From Lewinellaceae bacterium (lineage in GTDB: Bacteria; Bacteroidota; Bacteroidia; Chitinophagales; Saprospiraceae): a stretch of DNA of 64,000 bases. This document shows positions 9,100-16,970 of the stretch, in pieces; positions within the stretch are counted from its first letter, which is position 1; each line of letters begins with the position of its first letter. The stretch covers positions 496,001-560,000 of the forward strand of contig JACJYR010000005.1 in assembly GCA_020636005.1 (NCBI GenBank). Direction: 5' to 3'. A program made the translations under genes and the position numbers. The notes below the pieces were generated by a model. It ran no database searches. It had not been told where the DNA came from and worked only from the letters and a program-made list of their open reading frames with translations.

Positions 9100-9201
9100 T
9101 TATGAATTTACCAGCGCATAAAGGTGCTTCCGCTTTTTGGGTAGGCCCCAAAAAAAGAAGAAGTAAAAGCTAAAATAATATGCGCTGTACGAAAAGGTCA
9201 T
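9100..9201 (-). CDS. Aromatic-operon leader peptide (Phe/Tyr-rich, 33 aa)
   Basis: A 33-codon ORF read by hand on the minus strand, ATG at 9201 and TAA at 9100. It encodes Phe at positions 3, 10, 12 and 14-17, Tyr at 5, 8, 9, 13 and 28, and Trp at 18. The run from codon 8 to 18 is almost entirely aromatic. Followed 20 nt later by an intrinsic terminator and then pheA, it has the layout of a ribosome-stalling attenuator: scarcity of charged tRNA-Phe or tRNA-Tyr would stall the ribosome and favour read-through. Codons 22-24 (Lys-Arg-Lys) contain AAGCGGAA, complementary to the terminator loop. The peptide itself probably has no function. I infer the mechanism from layout; the family of regulation is well established in Proteobacteria. 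Confidence 0.85.
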   Translation of the reverse strand: MTFSYSAYYFSFYFFFFWGLPKKRKHLYALVNS

Positions 9202-9221
9202 TTGATAAATGATTGAGGCCG

Positions 9222-9251
9222 CAAGATTCAGGCATTTTTTGATAAATGCAA
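9222..9251 (-). promoter_or_regulatory. Possible promoter of the aromatic operon
   Basis: On the minus strand TTG (9249-9251) and TGAATCTTG (9222-9230) are 18 bp apart, loosely like the Bacteroidota -33 TTTG / -7 TAnnTTTG pair, 21 bp before the leader ATG. The -7 match is imperfect. Confidence 0.3.
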
Positions 9252-9282
9252 CCTTCCTCCCGATTTTTTCAAAAAATGGAAA

Positions 9283-9702
9283 TTATCTGTCCAAAAGTTT
9301 ATCAAGATCAAAATGTAGCAAATGACTAAAAGAAGGCGTATCAATATCCTCCCCTTTGCCCAATTGGTACTTGTACCATTTGCCTGTGTTGTAGTTGTAA
9401 ACAAAGCCCTCTGGCACTCCATAATCTTCCACCAATTGCTTGACTTTTTCAATGTCCTTTCTCAAACCAGTGTTGCCTGTCACCTCGATGATAATTTGGT
9501 TGGTCTTGGTTTCATTGTCATACAAGAGGATGTCGGGCGTAGGGCTGGTTTGGTTTTCGTCAATCATCGTTTCGGGGAAAGGCTCAAAAGGGATTTTGTT
9601 TTCATCATAATAGAGAATCCCGAGCCGCATCATGAGTTTGCCGATGATGCGTTGGTGAGGTTTCGGTGCGGTGATTTGTAGGTAAACTGTATTGTCAATC
9701 AT
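9283..9702 (-). CDS. Uma2-family (DUF820) PD-(D/E)XK-like protein
   Basis: 139 residues. PTPDILLYD (54-62) followed by IIIEVTGNTG (70-79) is the arrangement of the Uma2/DUF820 family, predicted nuclease-fold proteins abundant in cyanobacteria and Bacteroidota. The usual Glu-x-Lys catalytic end is written E-V-T here, so the lysine is missing or displaced. The protein is also shorter than typical Uma2 members (~190 aa). Activity is therefore doubtful. It stands alone upstream of the aromatic operon. Confidence 0.65.
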   Translation of the reverse strand: MIDNTVYLQITAPKPHQRIIGKLMMRLGILYYDENKIPFEPFPETMIDENQTSPTPDILLYDNETKTNQIIIEVTGNTGLRKDIEKVKQLVEDYGVPEGFVYNYNTGKWYKYQLGKGEDIDTPSFSHLLHFDLDKLLDR

Positions 9703-9952
9703 GGAAAATGGCGGTTGAATTAGGCGAAGTGTCCTCAGGTAGCATAGCTAAATTGACTTTCAGAAATAAATTATTGTTTGCAACAACCCCGATTGTCATT
9801 GCCATTAGGCAACTTGCAACGTCATGAGGACTGTCATGGGCGGTACTTTTATCTGCCCTCTTAACGTTGCGGTTTGCCTGCGGCAATGACAAGGCGGCTT
9901 AGAACCGAAACCCTATCGAAATCTATAAAGTCAATCAAGCTAAGCTACCGGG
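9703..9952. other. Intergenic, nothing recognised
   Basis: No convincing gene, RNA or terminator. A 65-codon frame (9695-9892, minus) exists, but its residues look random. A stretch near 9786-9835 contains tracts such as GTCATTGCCATTAGGCAACTT with weak inverted symmetry. Confidence 0.35.
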
Positions 9953-12049
9953 TCAATACGCCCCAAAATACCGCCGCAGGAACCACTCCAACGACAGCAG
10001 CCCCAGCAACAAAAAGAAGATCCATTTCAAATTGATCACCGAGCGGGTGCGGCTGGAAGAATAGATGACGGGCTTGATGTCTTTTTCCAGCAGCGTTTGC
10101 CCCAGTTGCGCCAACTGGTTTTGGTAAAACACCTGGCCGCCAAATTCCTGGCTGAGCCGGCGCAGCATGGCGTGGTCGGCAGTGGTTTCGTAGAGTTCCA
10201 ACTGGATGGGCTGCACGCTGAACTGGCCGTCGAAAGTGAGGGCCTGGCCGTTGTAATTTACGCTGCCATGGATGCGGTAGCTGCCGACCGGAAAGACCCC
10301 GGCATTCAGCGTATAGGCGTTGGTGGTTTTGTTGAAAGTATAGTTGAAGTCCTTGCCCTCGCTGTTTTTGATGGTCATGCTGACGTCCGGCTCGTTCACC
10401 AGTTCATAGCTTTCGTTGTAGAGTTCGGCATCGAGGATGACCGGCTCGTTTTCGTTAAAAATATTTTTGCTCAACGAAATGCGGAAGCGGCGCTTGTCAG
10501 ACTTTATAGTGGTGTATTGAAAATTCTTACCGATCAGTTCGCTGAAAATATCGTGGTTTTGGTGCTGAAGGTAGTCGAACAGGCGCCAGCGCCAGAGGCC
10601 CTCGGCGGCGAGCACGGCTATTTTCACCCCATTCTCTTCGCCAAAAAGCAGCAGCGGGTATTTCGTGTCCACCCGGCCAATCCGCTGGTAGAGCAGCACT
10701 TGCGCATCGCCCCGTAACTGGAAGTCGCCGAATGGGGCGGTCAGTGGGTTGAAGGTCGGCAGGCTGTTCCGCAGGTTTTCATCAATGGTGAACAGGTTGA
10801 AATTCGGGTTGAAGATTCCCTGCACATCGTTCGTGTTGCGCTGGTCGCCGACGATGCTGAGCAGCGGCTGCACCTGGTTGAACCTCGCCAGGTTCGTCTG
10901 CGAGCCCACGATGAACATGCGGGGTATCTTACGGCTGTTCAGCGTGTTGAGGATGGCGGAGGCGTCGTTTTTGTTGCTCGGCAGGTTGTGCAGCACGACG
11001 AAATCAAAATCGGCGACATTGACTTTCAGGTCGTTGATGTAGGCGATGGTGATTTGGTAGTTTTTGTTGACTTCCAGGGTTTGTTTCAGCGCCGAGATGT
11101 CGGGATGCGGGGCGTTGGCGACGATGAGCAGTTTTTGGCGGGCATCCAGCACGTCCACGAAAAACTCTTTGGCGTTGTTGGCCGTGGTCGCTTCCCCTTG
11201 CACCGGGGCGACCGATACCCGGTATCGCTGCACCCCGCTTTCATTGGCCTCCAATATGATTTCCTTGGTGGTGAAATAGTCGTTTTTGTCGATGGCCAGC
11301 GGGATGCTCTGCAGGTTGCGGACGTTGCTGCCGTCAATTTTTGAAATAGTGATATTGGTGGAACTGCCGCCACAATTGCGGGCCGCCACGTCCATTTGTA
11401 CGCTGAACTTGTCGCCGAGGTAGGCGATTTTGTTGTGAAAAACCCTTTTCAGGATCAGGTCTTTCTTCTGCACCGTATCGCCGAGCGCCACAGCGTACAC
11501 CGGGGCGTTGAGTTTGGAACTGACATAGAGCGGGTTGCTGCCTTCATTGTAAATACCGTCGGTGGCCAGCACCACAGCGCCCAGGTTTTGGTTACCATAT
11601 AAGTCGCTCACCTCTTGCATCACAGCAGATAGGTTGGAGATTTTGTCGGTCATTTCAAAATTGGCGCCTTGCCGAACTTCGCTGCCAAAGGAATATTCCT
11701 CCACTTCATATTTTTTGGCCAAATCACTTTTCAGCGCCTCCCATTGCTGCTTGTAGGTTTCAAGCGCAGCATCTTTCAGCACCGTCCCTACTGACTCCGA
11801 CAGGTCTTGCGCCAGCACGACGACGGGCTTTTTGGTGTCGGTGATGAGTGATTTCAACAAAGGCTGCAACAACAAAATGGCCAGCAGCGTGACCGCCAAG
11901 AAGCGCAGCACGCCCAGCACCTTGTGCAGGTTGGGCCATTGCTCCACGAAGGTTTTGTCACGGAAATAGAGCGTCAGTGCGTAAGCCAGTCCGAGGAGTG
12001 TGCAGAGCAGGAGGTACCAGGTCGGGTATTGAAAACTTAAACTTTCCAT
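9953..12049 (-). CDS. VWA-domain membrane protein, BatA-like layout
   Basis: 698 residues. Two hydrophobic segments (about 11-29 and 47-66) are followed by a von Willebrand A-like region. Its MIDAS start DLSES (82-86) keeps DxSxS, and ATDG occurs further on. A long beta-rich middle part and a final hydrophobic segment (WIFFLLLGLLSLEW) with a short basic tail complete it. The layout matches large VWA membrane proteins widespread in Bacteroidota, whose role is mostly unknown, often linked to envelope stress or aerotolerance operons. No MoxR ATPase or other partner lies next to it. Start at 12049 puts the first transmembrane segment right at the N-terminus. Confidence 0.75.
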   Translation of the reverse strand: MESLSFQYPTWYLLLCTLLGLAYALTLYFRDKTFVEQWPNLHKVLGVLRFLAVTLLAILLLQPLLKSLITDTKKPVVVLAQDLSESVGTVLKDAALETYKQQWEALKSDLAKKYEVEEYSFGSEVRQGANFEMTDKISNLSAVMQEVSDLYGNQNLGAVVLATDGIYNEGSNPLYVSSKLNAPVYAVALGDTVQKKDLILKRVFHNKIAYLGDKFSVQMDVAARNCGGSSTNITISKIDGSNVRNLQSIPLAIDKNDYFTTKEIILEANESGVQRYRVSVAPVQGEATTANNAKEFFVDVLDARQKLLIVANAPHPDISALKQTLEVNKNYQITIAYINDLKVNVADFDFVVLHNLPSNKNDASAILNTLNSRKIPRMFIVGSQTNLARFNQVQPLLSIVGDQRNTNDVQGIFNPNFNLFTIDENLRNSLPTFNPLTAPFGDFQLRGDAQVLLYQRIGRVDTKYPLLLFGEENGVKIAVLAAEGLWRWRLFDYLQHQNHDIFSELIGKNFQYTTIKSDKRRFRISLSKNIFNENEPVILDAELYNESYELVNEPDVSMTIKNSEGKDFNYTFNKTTNAYTLNAGVFPVGSYRIHGSVNYNGQALTFDGQFSVQPIQLELYETTADHAMLRRLSQEFGGQVFYQNQLAQLGQTLLEKDIKPVIYSSSRTRSVINLKWIFFLLLGLLSLEWFLRRYFGAY

Positions 12050-12293
12050 TTTTTGAGTTCGAGGGTTCGTCAGTGAGGCAGTTGGCAGTCCAAGAGATGC
12101 CGTCCCAATTTACCAGTTCACCAATTCACCAATTCCCTAATTTCAAAATAGCTTTTACCAAACGGCTGAAAGGTAGGGCTGTTGCAAGGATTGTTAAAAA
12201 AGCGGCGCAAAGTTGGGAAAAGTGGCGGGAATTTGTGCCATCAAGTCATTGCCGGAAGCATTCCAAATTTGTACGCGGTGGGATTGGAACACT

Positions 12294-12391
12294 GATTGGG
12301 CGGATTGGGCGGATTGGGCGGATTTTTACGAATTTTTAAATTCAGGCTATCAGGAAAAATCCGTGTTAACCCGTCCAATCTGCCCGATCCG
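12294..12391. repeat. 9-bp tandem repeat with complementary downstream arm
   Basis: Three copies of GATTGGGCG (12294-12320) are followed by a GGATTTTTACG arm. About 35 bp later AAAAATCCGTG and CCAATCTGCCCGATCC (to about 12391) read back much of the same sequence in reverse complement. The result is a long imperfect hairpin in the gap (12050-12404) between the VWA gene start and the Sua5 gene end. Nothing else is seen in that gap. Confidence 0.55.
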
Positions 12392-12404
12392 TATTCCCAT
12401 CCTG

Positions 12405-13379
12405 TCAAATTGGTTTATCTATAAACCTCGCCCGCCGCAACCGATCATTGATCGCCCTTCCCAGGCCTTCTTCCGGCAGCCATTCCACCAAAATGACATC
12501 GGCTCCGCACTTGTCAGCCTGGCGCATGGTTTTAAAAAGATGCTTGGCGGCCTCGTCCAAAGAGCTATTAGCGGAAAGCTGAAAGCGGGCAAAGGCGGGT
12601 AATTCCGCCCGCTTTTCCCCAAACTCAATCAGGCAGATTTTTTTTTGGGTGAAATTTTTTGCCAATACCTCCACTTCGCCGACGTAGAGCGGCGTTGCCG
12701 TCGCATAATGGCTCTTTAACATGCCGGGCGCCACGGGATGGTCTTCGCTTTCGGTTTTTACCAACACTTTTTTGCCCAATGCCTGCTCGATGGCCTCCAC
12801 CGCTATCCCGCCCTTTCGCCGGACGATGACTTCGCCGTTTTCAAAATCAACGATGGTGCTTTCCAGCCCGATTTGGCACTCGCCGCCGTCGAGGATGTAA
12901 GGGATTTTGCCTTTCAACCCTTCATAGACATGCTGCGCCGTGGTCGGGCTGACATAGCCGAAGGGGTTGGCGCTGGGTGCTGCGAGCGGGAAGTCCAATA
13001 GCGAGAGCAACTCCCTCGTCATCGGGTGGGCAGGGATGCGGATGGCGACTTTGGGGCTGCCCGCCGTGACCAAATCAGGGATGATGGGCTTTTTTCCCAA
13101 TAAAAAAGTAAGGGGGCCGGGTGTGAATTTTTTGGCCAAAATCTCCGCATCAGCAGGGATGTCGGCGACGTATTTTATAACGGCTTCCCAATCCGGCAGG
13201 TGGCAGATGAGCGGGTTGAAGTGCGGGCGGTTTTTGGCCTTGAAGATTTTGAGGACGGCATCGGGGTCGAGGGCATTGGCGGCGAGGCCATAGACGGTTT
13301 CGGTGGGGATGGCGACGGGGTGGCCTTCTCTTAATAAATTAATTGCCTTCTTGATATCTCCACCTTTTAAAGTCATCAT
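12405..13379 (-). CDS. tsaC: L-threonylcarbamoyladenylate synthase (Sua5/TsaC)
   Basis: Makes threonylcarbamoyl-AMP from threonine, bicarbonate and ATP, the first step of t6A formation at position 37 of ANN-decoding tRNAs. The YrdC core shows PTETVYGLAANA and the KxR-like KAKNRPHFNPLI near the N-terminus. Length and the C-terminal part (VAPGMLKSHYATATPLY onward) show the two-domain Sua5 form rather than short TsaC. I start at the ATG at 13379; in-frame ATGs also lie at 13394 and 13376, so the N-terminus is uncertain by a few residues. Confidence 0.93.
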   Translation of the reverse strand: MMTLKGGDIKKAINLLREGHPVAIPTETVYGLAANALDPDAVLKIFKAKNRPHFNPLICHLPDWEAVIKYVADIPADAEILAKKFTPGPLTFLLGKKPIIPDLVTAGSPKVAIRIPAHPMTRELLSLLDFPLAAPSANPFGYVSPTTAQHVYEGLKGKIPYILDGGECQIGLESTIVDFENGEVIVRRKGGIAVEAIEQALGKKVLVKTESEDHPVAPGMLKSHYATATPLYVGEVEVLAKNFTQKKICLIEFGEKRAELPAFARFQLSANSSLDEAAKHLFKTMRQADKCGADVILVEWLPEEGLGRAINDRLRRARFIDKPI

Positions 13380-13393
13380 TTTCCTATATTCCA

Positions 13394-13596
13394 TTATCCC
13401 AAATCTAATTCATAGATTGCTTTATTCAGAAACCTTCTTCCTTCATTTGTGATTTTCATGAAGCGTTTTCTAAGGATTGTAGTCCTATTCCCTTTAGAAA
13501 TCTCCTCTTCTTTTGTAAATAACTCCATCAATCCTTTTGCCTGCAATTTATTTAAAAACATGTGTGAATACACTCTTTCATCAAGAGGTCTGCGGT
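13394..13596 (-). pseudogene. 3' fragment beyond the IS3 insertion (winged-helix-like tail)
   Basis: On the far side of the IS3 element a 66-codon open stretch (beginning RRPLDERVYSHMF and ending NKAIYELDLG) has the feel of a winged-helix tail (FLNKLQAKGLMELF, then FMKITNEGRRFL). It lies in line with the DUF4062 gene interrupted by the same IS and may be its natural C-terminus. After conceptual removal of the IS and one GGT copy, the reading frames differ by one base, so either a frameshift has also occurred or this is a separate gene remnant. It cannot be translated from its own start without IS sequence. Confidence 0.45.
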
Positions 13597-13667
13597 TGTC
13601 CCCAATTTTTGGACAATAGTTTAAGAAGGAAAATTTAACTATTTTCACATTTAAACCAGTCCGAAAA

Positions 13668-13958
13668 ATGGCAAAAAAACGTCGAAATTTCAATTCAAAA
13701 TTCAAGGCAAAAGTAGCCTTGGAAGCAATTCAAGAACGGCTTACGTTAGCCGAACTGGCTCAGAAACATGAACTACATCCGAGTCAAATCACCAATTGGA
13801 AAAAGGAGTTATTAGAAGGTTGTAGTTCATTATTTGACAAAAAACGAGGTCCGACTCCCAGCGGTGACAAAGAAAAAGAAGCTCGATTGTTCCAGCAGAT
13901 CGGTCAGCTCCAGTTTGAATTGGACTGGCTGAAAAAAAAATATGAGGAACTTTCCTAA
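13668..13958 (+). CDS. IS3-family transposase OrfA
   Basis: 96 residues: helix-turn-helix (KVALEAIQERLTLAELAQKH…PSQITNWKKEL) followed by a leucine-zipper-like coiled coil (ARLFQQIGQLQFELDWLKKK). It binds the IS ends. A run of nine A (13932-13940) near its end is the likely -1 slippage site that fuses it to OrfB as OrfAB transposase. Confidence 0.9.
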   Translation: MAKKRRNFNSKFKAKVALEAIQERLTLAELAQKHELHPSQITNWKKELLEGCSSLFDKKRGPTPSGDKEKEARLFQQIGQLQFELDWLKKKYEELS

Positions 13959-14775
13959 GCACCATCGCATGGCTTTGATCGGTCAGGAAAACGGACTTTC
14001 TATTACGAGTCAATGTAGTTTGCTAAACATTCCCCGTTCATCTTTTTACTATGAACCCAAAGGGGAAAGCGGGGAGAATCTCCGCCTGATGGAACTGATT
14101 GATCGTCTGCATTTAGAACACCCTCAATGGGGCCGGCCAAGCATGGCGGCAAATCTCCGCAGAATTGGCCACGCCATAAATCAAAAAAGAGTGGGCCGGT
14201 TAATGCGCCTGATGAATATCCGCTCAGTGTTGCCAAAGCCTGACACAAGTAAGCCAAACGAGGCTCACGAAATATATCCATACCTGCTGAAAGGCCTGAA
14301 AATAAAGGCTCCAAACCAGGTTTGGTCTATTGACATCACCTATATTCCAATGCCCAAAGGATTTCTTTATCTGGTAGCTGTAATAGATTGGTTCAGCCGT
14401 TTTGTATTGTCCTGGGAGCTTTCCAATACCCTGGGGATACGCTTTTGCATTGCTGCACTGGAACAAGCCTTTACATACGGTCAACCTGAGATCTTCAACT
14501 CAGACCAGGGTTCCCAATTCACGAGCAAGAATTTTACTTGCTTACTAAAAGATAAAAAGATCCGAATCAGTATGGACGGCAAAGGCCGTGCATTGGATAA
14601 CGTGTTTGTCGAACGGTTGTGGTGGAGTGTTAAATATGAAAACGTATATTTACACGCCTACCAAAATGGAAAAGAACTTTTTAGGGGGCTGAACAATTAC
14701 TTTGATTACTACAATAATCGAAGATTGCACAGTTCCCTGGATTACAAAACACCGAAGGAGGTGTTTTTCGGTTGA
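13942..14775 (+). CDS. IS3-family transposase OrfB (DDE integrase core)
   Basis: 277 residues with an HTH_21-like front (RLHLEHPQWGRPSMAANL) and an rve integrase core. The acidic triad is the Asp in SIDITYIPMP, the Asp in FNSDQGSQFTS, and the Glu in NVFVERLWWSVKYE. It overlaps orfA by 17 bp in the -1 frame. No internal stop is seen, so the element may be active. Confidence 0.93.
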   Translation: MRNFPKHHRMALIGQENGLSITSQCSLLNIPRSSFYYEPKGESGENLRLMELIDRLHLEHPQWGRPSMAANLRRIGHAINQKRVGRLMRLMNIRSVLPKPDTSKPNEAHEIYPYLLKGLKIKAPNQVWSIDITYIPMPKGFLYLVAVIDWFSRFVLSWELSNTLGIRFCIAALEQAFTYGQPEIFNSDQGSQFTSKNFTCLLKDKKIRISMDGKGRALDNVFVERLWWSVKYENVYLHAYQNGKELFRGLNNYFDYYNNRRLHSSLDYKTPKEVFFG

Positions 14776-14988
14776 CATCGAAGCCTGGATGAAATAATCT
14801 TGAAAGCAAAGATAGCCTCGCATCAGAACCCGTCAAGGGTATATAAACGACTGCCAGCCCACAAAGCCACCCAGCAGCCGCCCTTGACTGAACCTGCTGC
14901 TCATGCTGATTGGCGGCTTACAAGATCTTTTAATCCCTCATTGTATTCCATCTTAAACTAGCCGAAAAACTGTCCAACTTTTGGGGAC

Positions 14989-15615
14989 AGGTGCAGCCAC
15001 TTTCGTCTCTAAAATAACTTTCATGAACAAGAATATGAAAGAGGTTTAAATGCTCTGATTTTATTTTTTCACAAATATCATTGAAAAATAGTTCTGCACT
15101 TTTGTCTAATCTAATTCCTGTCAAATCAACTTTTATTGCTGATAAAGCTTGATACATCTCATCGAATGTTAGCCCGTTGTATCTTTCACTACCCCTATTT
15201 GCTAAACTTTCATGCAATTTCCTATTTTCCTTTTTTAGTTTGTCAATTTCATTATTTAAATTAAATAATGTGTCTCCTCGTATCCAACCAGTTAAATTTT
15301 CATTTTCGCTTTTGTCTAAAAGTGACCTAATTATTTCTTTTGACAATTGATCAGTATTGCTCCAGAAATTACACATTTTCCCCATTACAACTTTCTTAAA
15401 AGCCTTGAACTTGTCCTGATTATCAAATTCAAAAATATCCTGAGCATTAAAATCAGTCGTCTTTGATTTTTCAGTCAAATAATCTTCATTAGCTACCATA
15501 GCACAATGGGGTTTACCTAATTCCACAGCATATTCATACTCCAACTGAATATAACTCTTGCCACTTTTCTGTTCAACCGACCCATACCTACCCCCAAGTA
15601 TGAGCATCAAAACAT
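14989..15615 (-). pseudogene. DUF4062 gene, middle part
   Basis: After removal of the IS481-like insertion this segment follows directly on the N-terminal fragment at 17748-17933. It starts LMLILGGRYGSVEQKSGKSY and continues SYIQLEYEYAVELGKPHCAM, the diagnostic second half of the DUF4062 domain (GGRYGS and SYxxxEYxYA). A coiled coil (NNEIDKLKKENRKLHESL) and a helical tail follow. The segment ends at the IS3 element. As it stands it has only an accidental start in IS sequence (MSHR…), so no functional product is expected. Confidence 0.85.
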
Positions 15616-15673
15616 TGCGGTGCGACATAAAGTTTTAATGAATACGCACGACATATTGTTTTGAAAAATCAGT

Positions 15674-16327
15674 TCATTGACTTACGGTTAAATTGTACAG
15701 GTTTTCTTTTGAAAATCTATCATCAGAGATGGTTCTAAGGATATTCTGGTCTTTGTCCAAGCACAACCATGCAAAATCCTTGGGCGAAAACTTGCAGAAC
15801 ACGACAGTGCCCTTGTGTTTCAGTCCGACGGAAAAGTTCTTTGAGTAAAGGGCAATCGTGCCGGCAGAGGAGACTTTCCTTGGGTAAACGGCATGCGAAA
15901 GCAGCCCGTATGCCAGGTTCTCATCAAATCGGGCTTCCTCGAATTTTCTGGGATTGTCGTGAAGCTCGGGGAAGAGTTCCTTTCTGGTCACCTTTCCAAG
16001 GCGTGTCACCTTGTAGACTTCCCGCTGGCAACGGGCCGCTTCGTCGAGCCTTTCCTGCAATTGTCCTACATTGGCACATCTGTATGCATCTGCCCAGCGG
16101 GCGGACGTGCCCTGGTTGTTCTCCACGTTTGCGTTGTCAGTGGGCCGCTTGGGGCGGTTGAGGATGTGCCTGATGCCCCACGCCGCCAGCCAAAGGGACA
16201 TGATGGGGATGACATCCCTTGTTGGCACGCCGAAGGGCTCGCCGTTGTCACTCCTGATGGCTTTCGGCACCCCCCATTGGCGGAACAGGTCGAGCATGGT
16301 CTGTCTGACCTGCTGGATGTCCGCCAT
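15674..16327 (-). CDS. IS481-like transposase, C-terminal part (after frameshift)
   Basis: 217 residues carrying the second half of the integrase core: the Asp of AIRSDNGEPFG and the Glu of NANVENNQGTSARW, then a basic tail. It is in a different frame from the N-terminal part. The frames cross at a run of six C (about 16347-16352); with five C the two parts would join as …KAFPLGRICMADIQQ…. Product depends on slippage or a +1 shift there. Confidence 0.8.
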   Translation of the reverse strand: MADIQQVRQTMLDLFRQWGVPKAIRSDNGEPFGVPTRDVIPIMSLWLAAWGIRHILNRPKRPTDNANVENNQGTSARWADAYRCANVGQLQERLDEAARCQREVYKVTRLGKVTRKELFPELHDNPRKFEEARFDENLAYGLLSHAVYPRKVSSAGTIALYSKNFSVGLKHKGTVVFCKFSPKDFAWLCLDKDQNILRTISDDRFSKENLYNLTVSQ

Positions 16328-16880
16328 ACAGATACGCCCGAGGGGGGAAAGCCTTTGCCTTCAGGATGGCATTGCTCTTCGTGTCGGTGACGTTGAGGTA
16401 GCAGCCTTCGCTGCCATCCGCCAGGCCAATCCTTTCGTTGGCGTCCACCTGCCACTCGTCGTTGGCCAGCCGGGGCCTCTCCGGTGGCGGCTCCTTGGGC
16501 AGCTTTGCCGGGGGCACGACGATTCCAGGAGCGTCTGCCTTCAAACGCCTTTGGTACTGCCGGTCGCTCAACAGCTCTAAATCGGGGAAGTCCTCTCTGA
16601 TGCGGGTGGTGATGTACGGCACACCCCACTCAGGGTGCAAGTGCTTGATGAGCCTGACGAGCCGGTAACCTTTCCCGGAGCCGGGCGTCACTGGCCGTCC
16701 GCAGGCAGAATAGTTCGGAACAAGGCCGGCCTCCCCCTTCGATTCGTAGGAGGCGCAGATGCTCCTGACTGTATTGTAGCTGATACCGTGGCGATTGTAA
16801 AGCTCCAGGTAGCTAACGCCTTCAGTCTGCCTTTCTCGTGCAATCTGTAGTCTGAGTTGTACTGGTTTTGCTTGTCCCAT
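16248..16880 (-). CDS. IS481-like transposase, N-terminal part
   Basis: Starts MGQAKPVQLRLQIARERQ at 16880. A helix-turn-helix (VSYLELYNRHGISYNTVRSI) is followed by a winged part and the first catalytic Asp region (WQVDANERIGLADG and YLNVTDTKSNAIL). After the run of C the frame continues about 26 residues into non-family sequence (AYLYGGHPAGQ…). The family assignment to IS481 rests on the single-HTH plus rve layout and on end structure; it could be a related DDE family. Confidence 0.75.
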   Translation of the reverse strand: MGQAKPVQLRLQIARERQTEGVSYLELYNRHGISYNTVRSICASYESKGEAGLVPNYSACGRPVTPGSGKGYRLVRLIKHLHPEWGVPYITTRIREDFPDLELLSDRQYQRRLKADAPGIVVPPAKLPKEPPPERPRLANDEWQVDANERIGLADGSEGCYLNVTDTKSNAILKAKAFPPRAYLYGGHPAGQTDHARPVPPMGGAESHQE

Positions 16881-16970
16881 AGGTTTGTGTACTTTTTAAC
16901 CGAATGTCAAAGAACGTTATTTCAAAACTTTATGTCGCAGTAATTCGCTAAACCTTTATGTCGCACCGCA

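Larger units (their letters stand above)
13597..14988 (+). mobile_element. IS3-family insertion sequence, intact, 1392 bp
   Basis: Terminal inverted repeats begin TGTCCCCAA at 13597 and, in reverse complement, TGTCCCCAA at 14988, extending ~23 bp with mismatches (…TTGGACA…GTTT). A 3-bp direct repeat GGT flanks it (13594-13596 and 14989-14991). It contains overlapping orfA and orfB in the standard IS3 arrangement plus ~210 bp of non-coding right end. It is inserted in the DUF4062 gene. Confidence 0.9.
15616..16970 (-). mobile_element. IS481-like insertion sequence, full-length copy A, 1355 bp
   Basis: Perfect 17-bp terminal inverted repeats: TGCGGTGCGACATAAAG at 15616-15632 and CTTTATGTCGCACCGCA at 16954-16970. 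Subterminal copies of GCGACATAAAG / CGACATATTG lie just inside both ends and are probable transposase sites. The transposase reads leftwards. The outer end (15616) abuts the 5-bp target repeat AACAT (15611-15615). The inner end abuts a truncated inverted copy B with no second target repeat. Confidence 0.85.

Noticed and set aside
9695..9892. 65-codon minus-strand ORF
   Set aside because: Random-looking composition, no family resemblance and it overlaps the Uma2 start.
12213..12602. ORF with ADWADWADW repeats
   Set aside because: Translation of the 9-bp DNA repeat running into the antisense of tsaC; not a protein.
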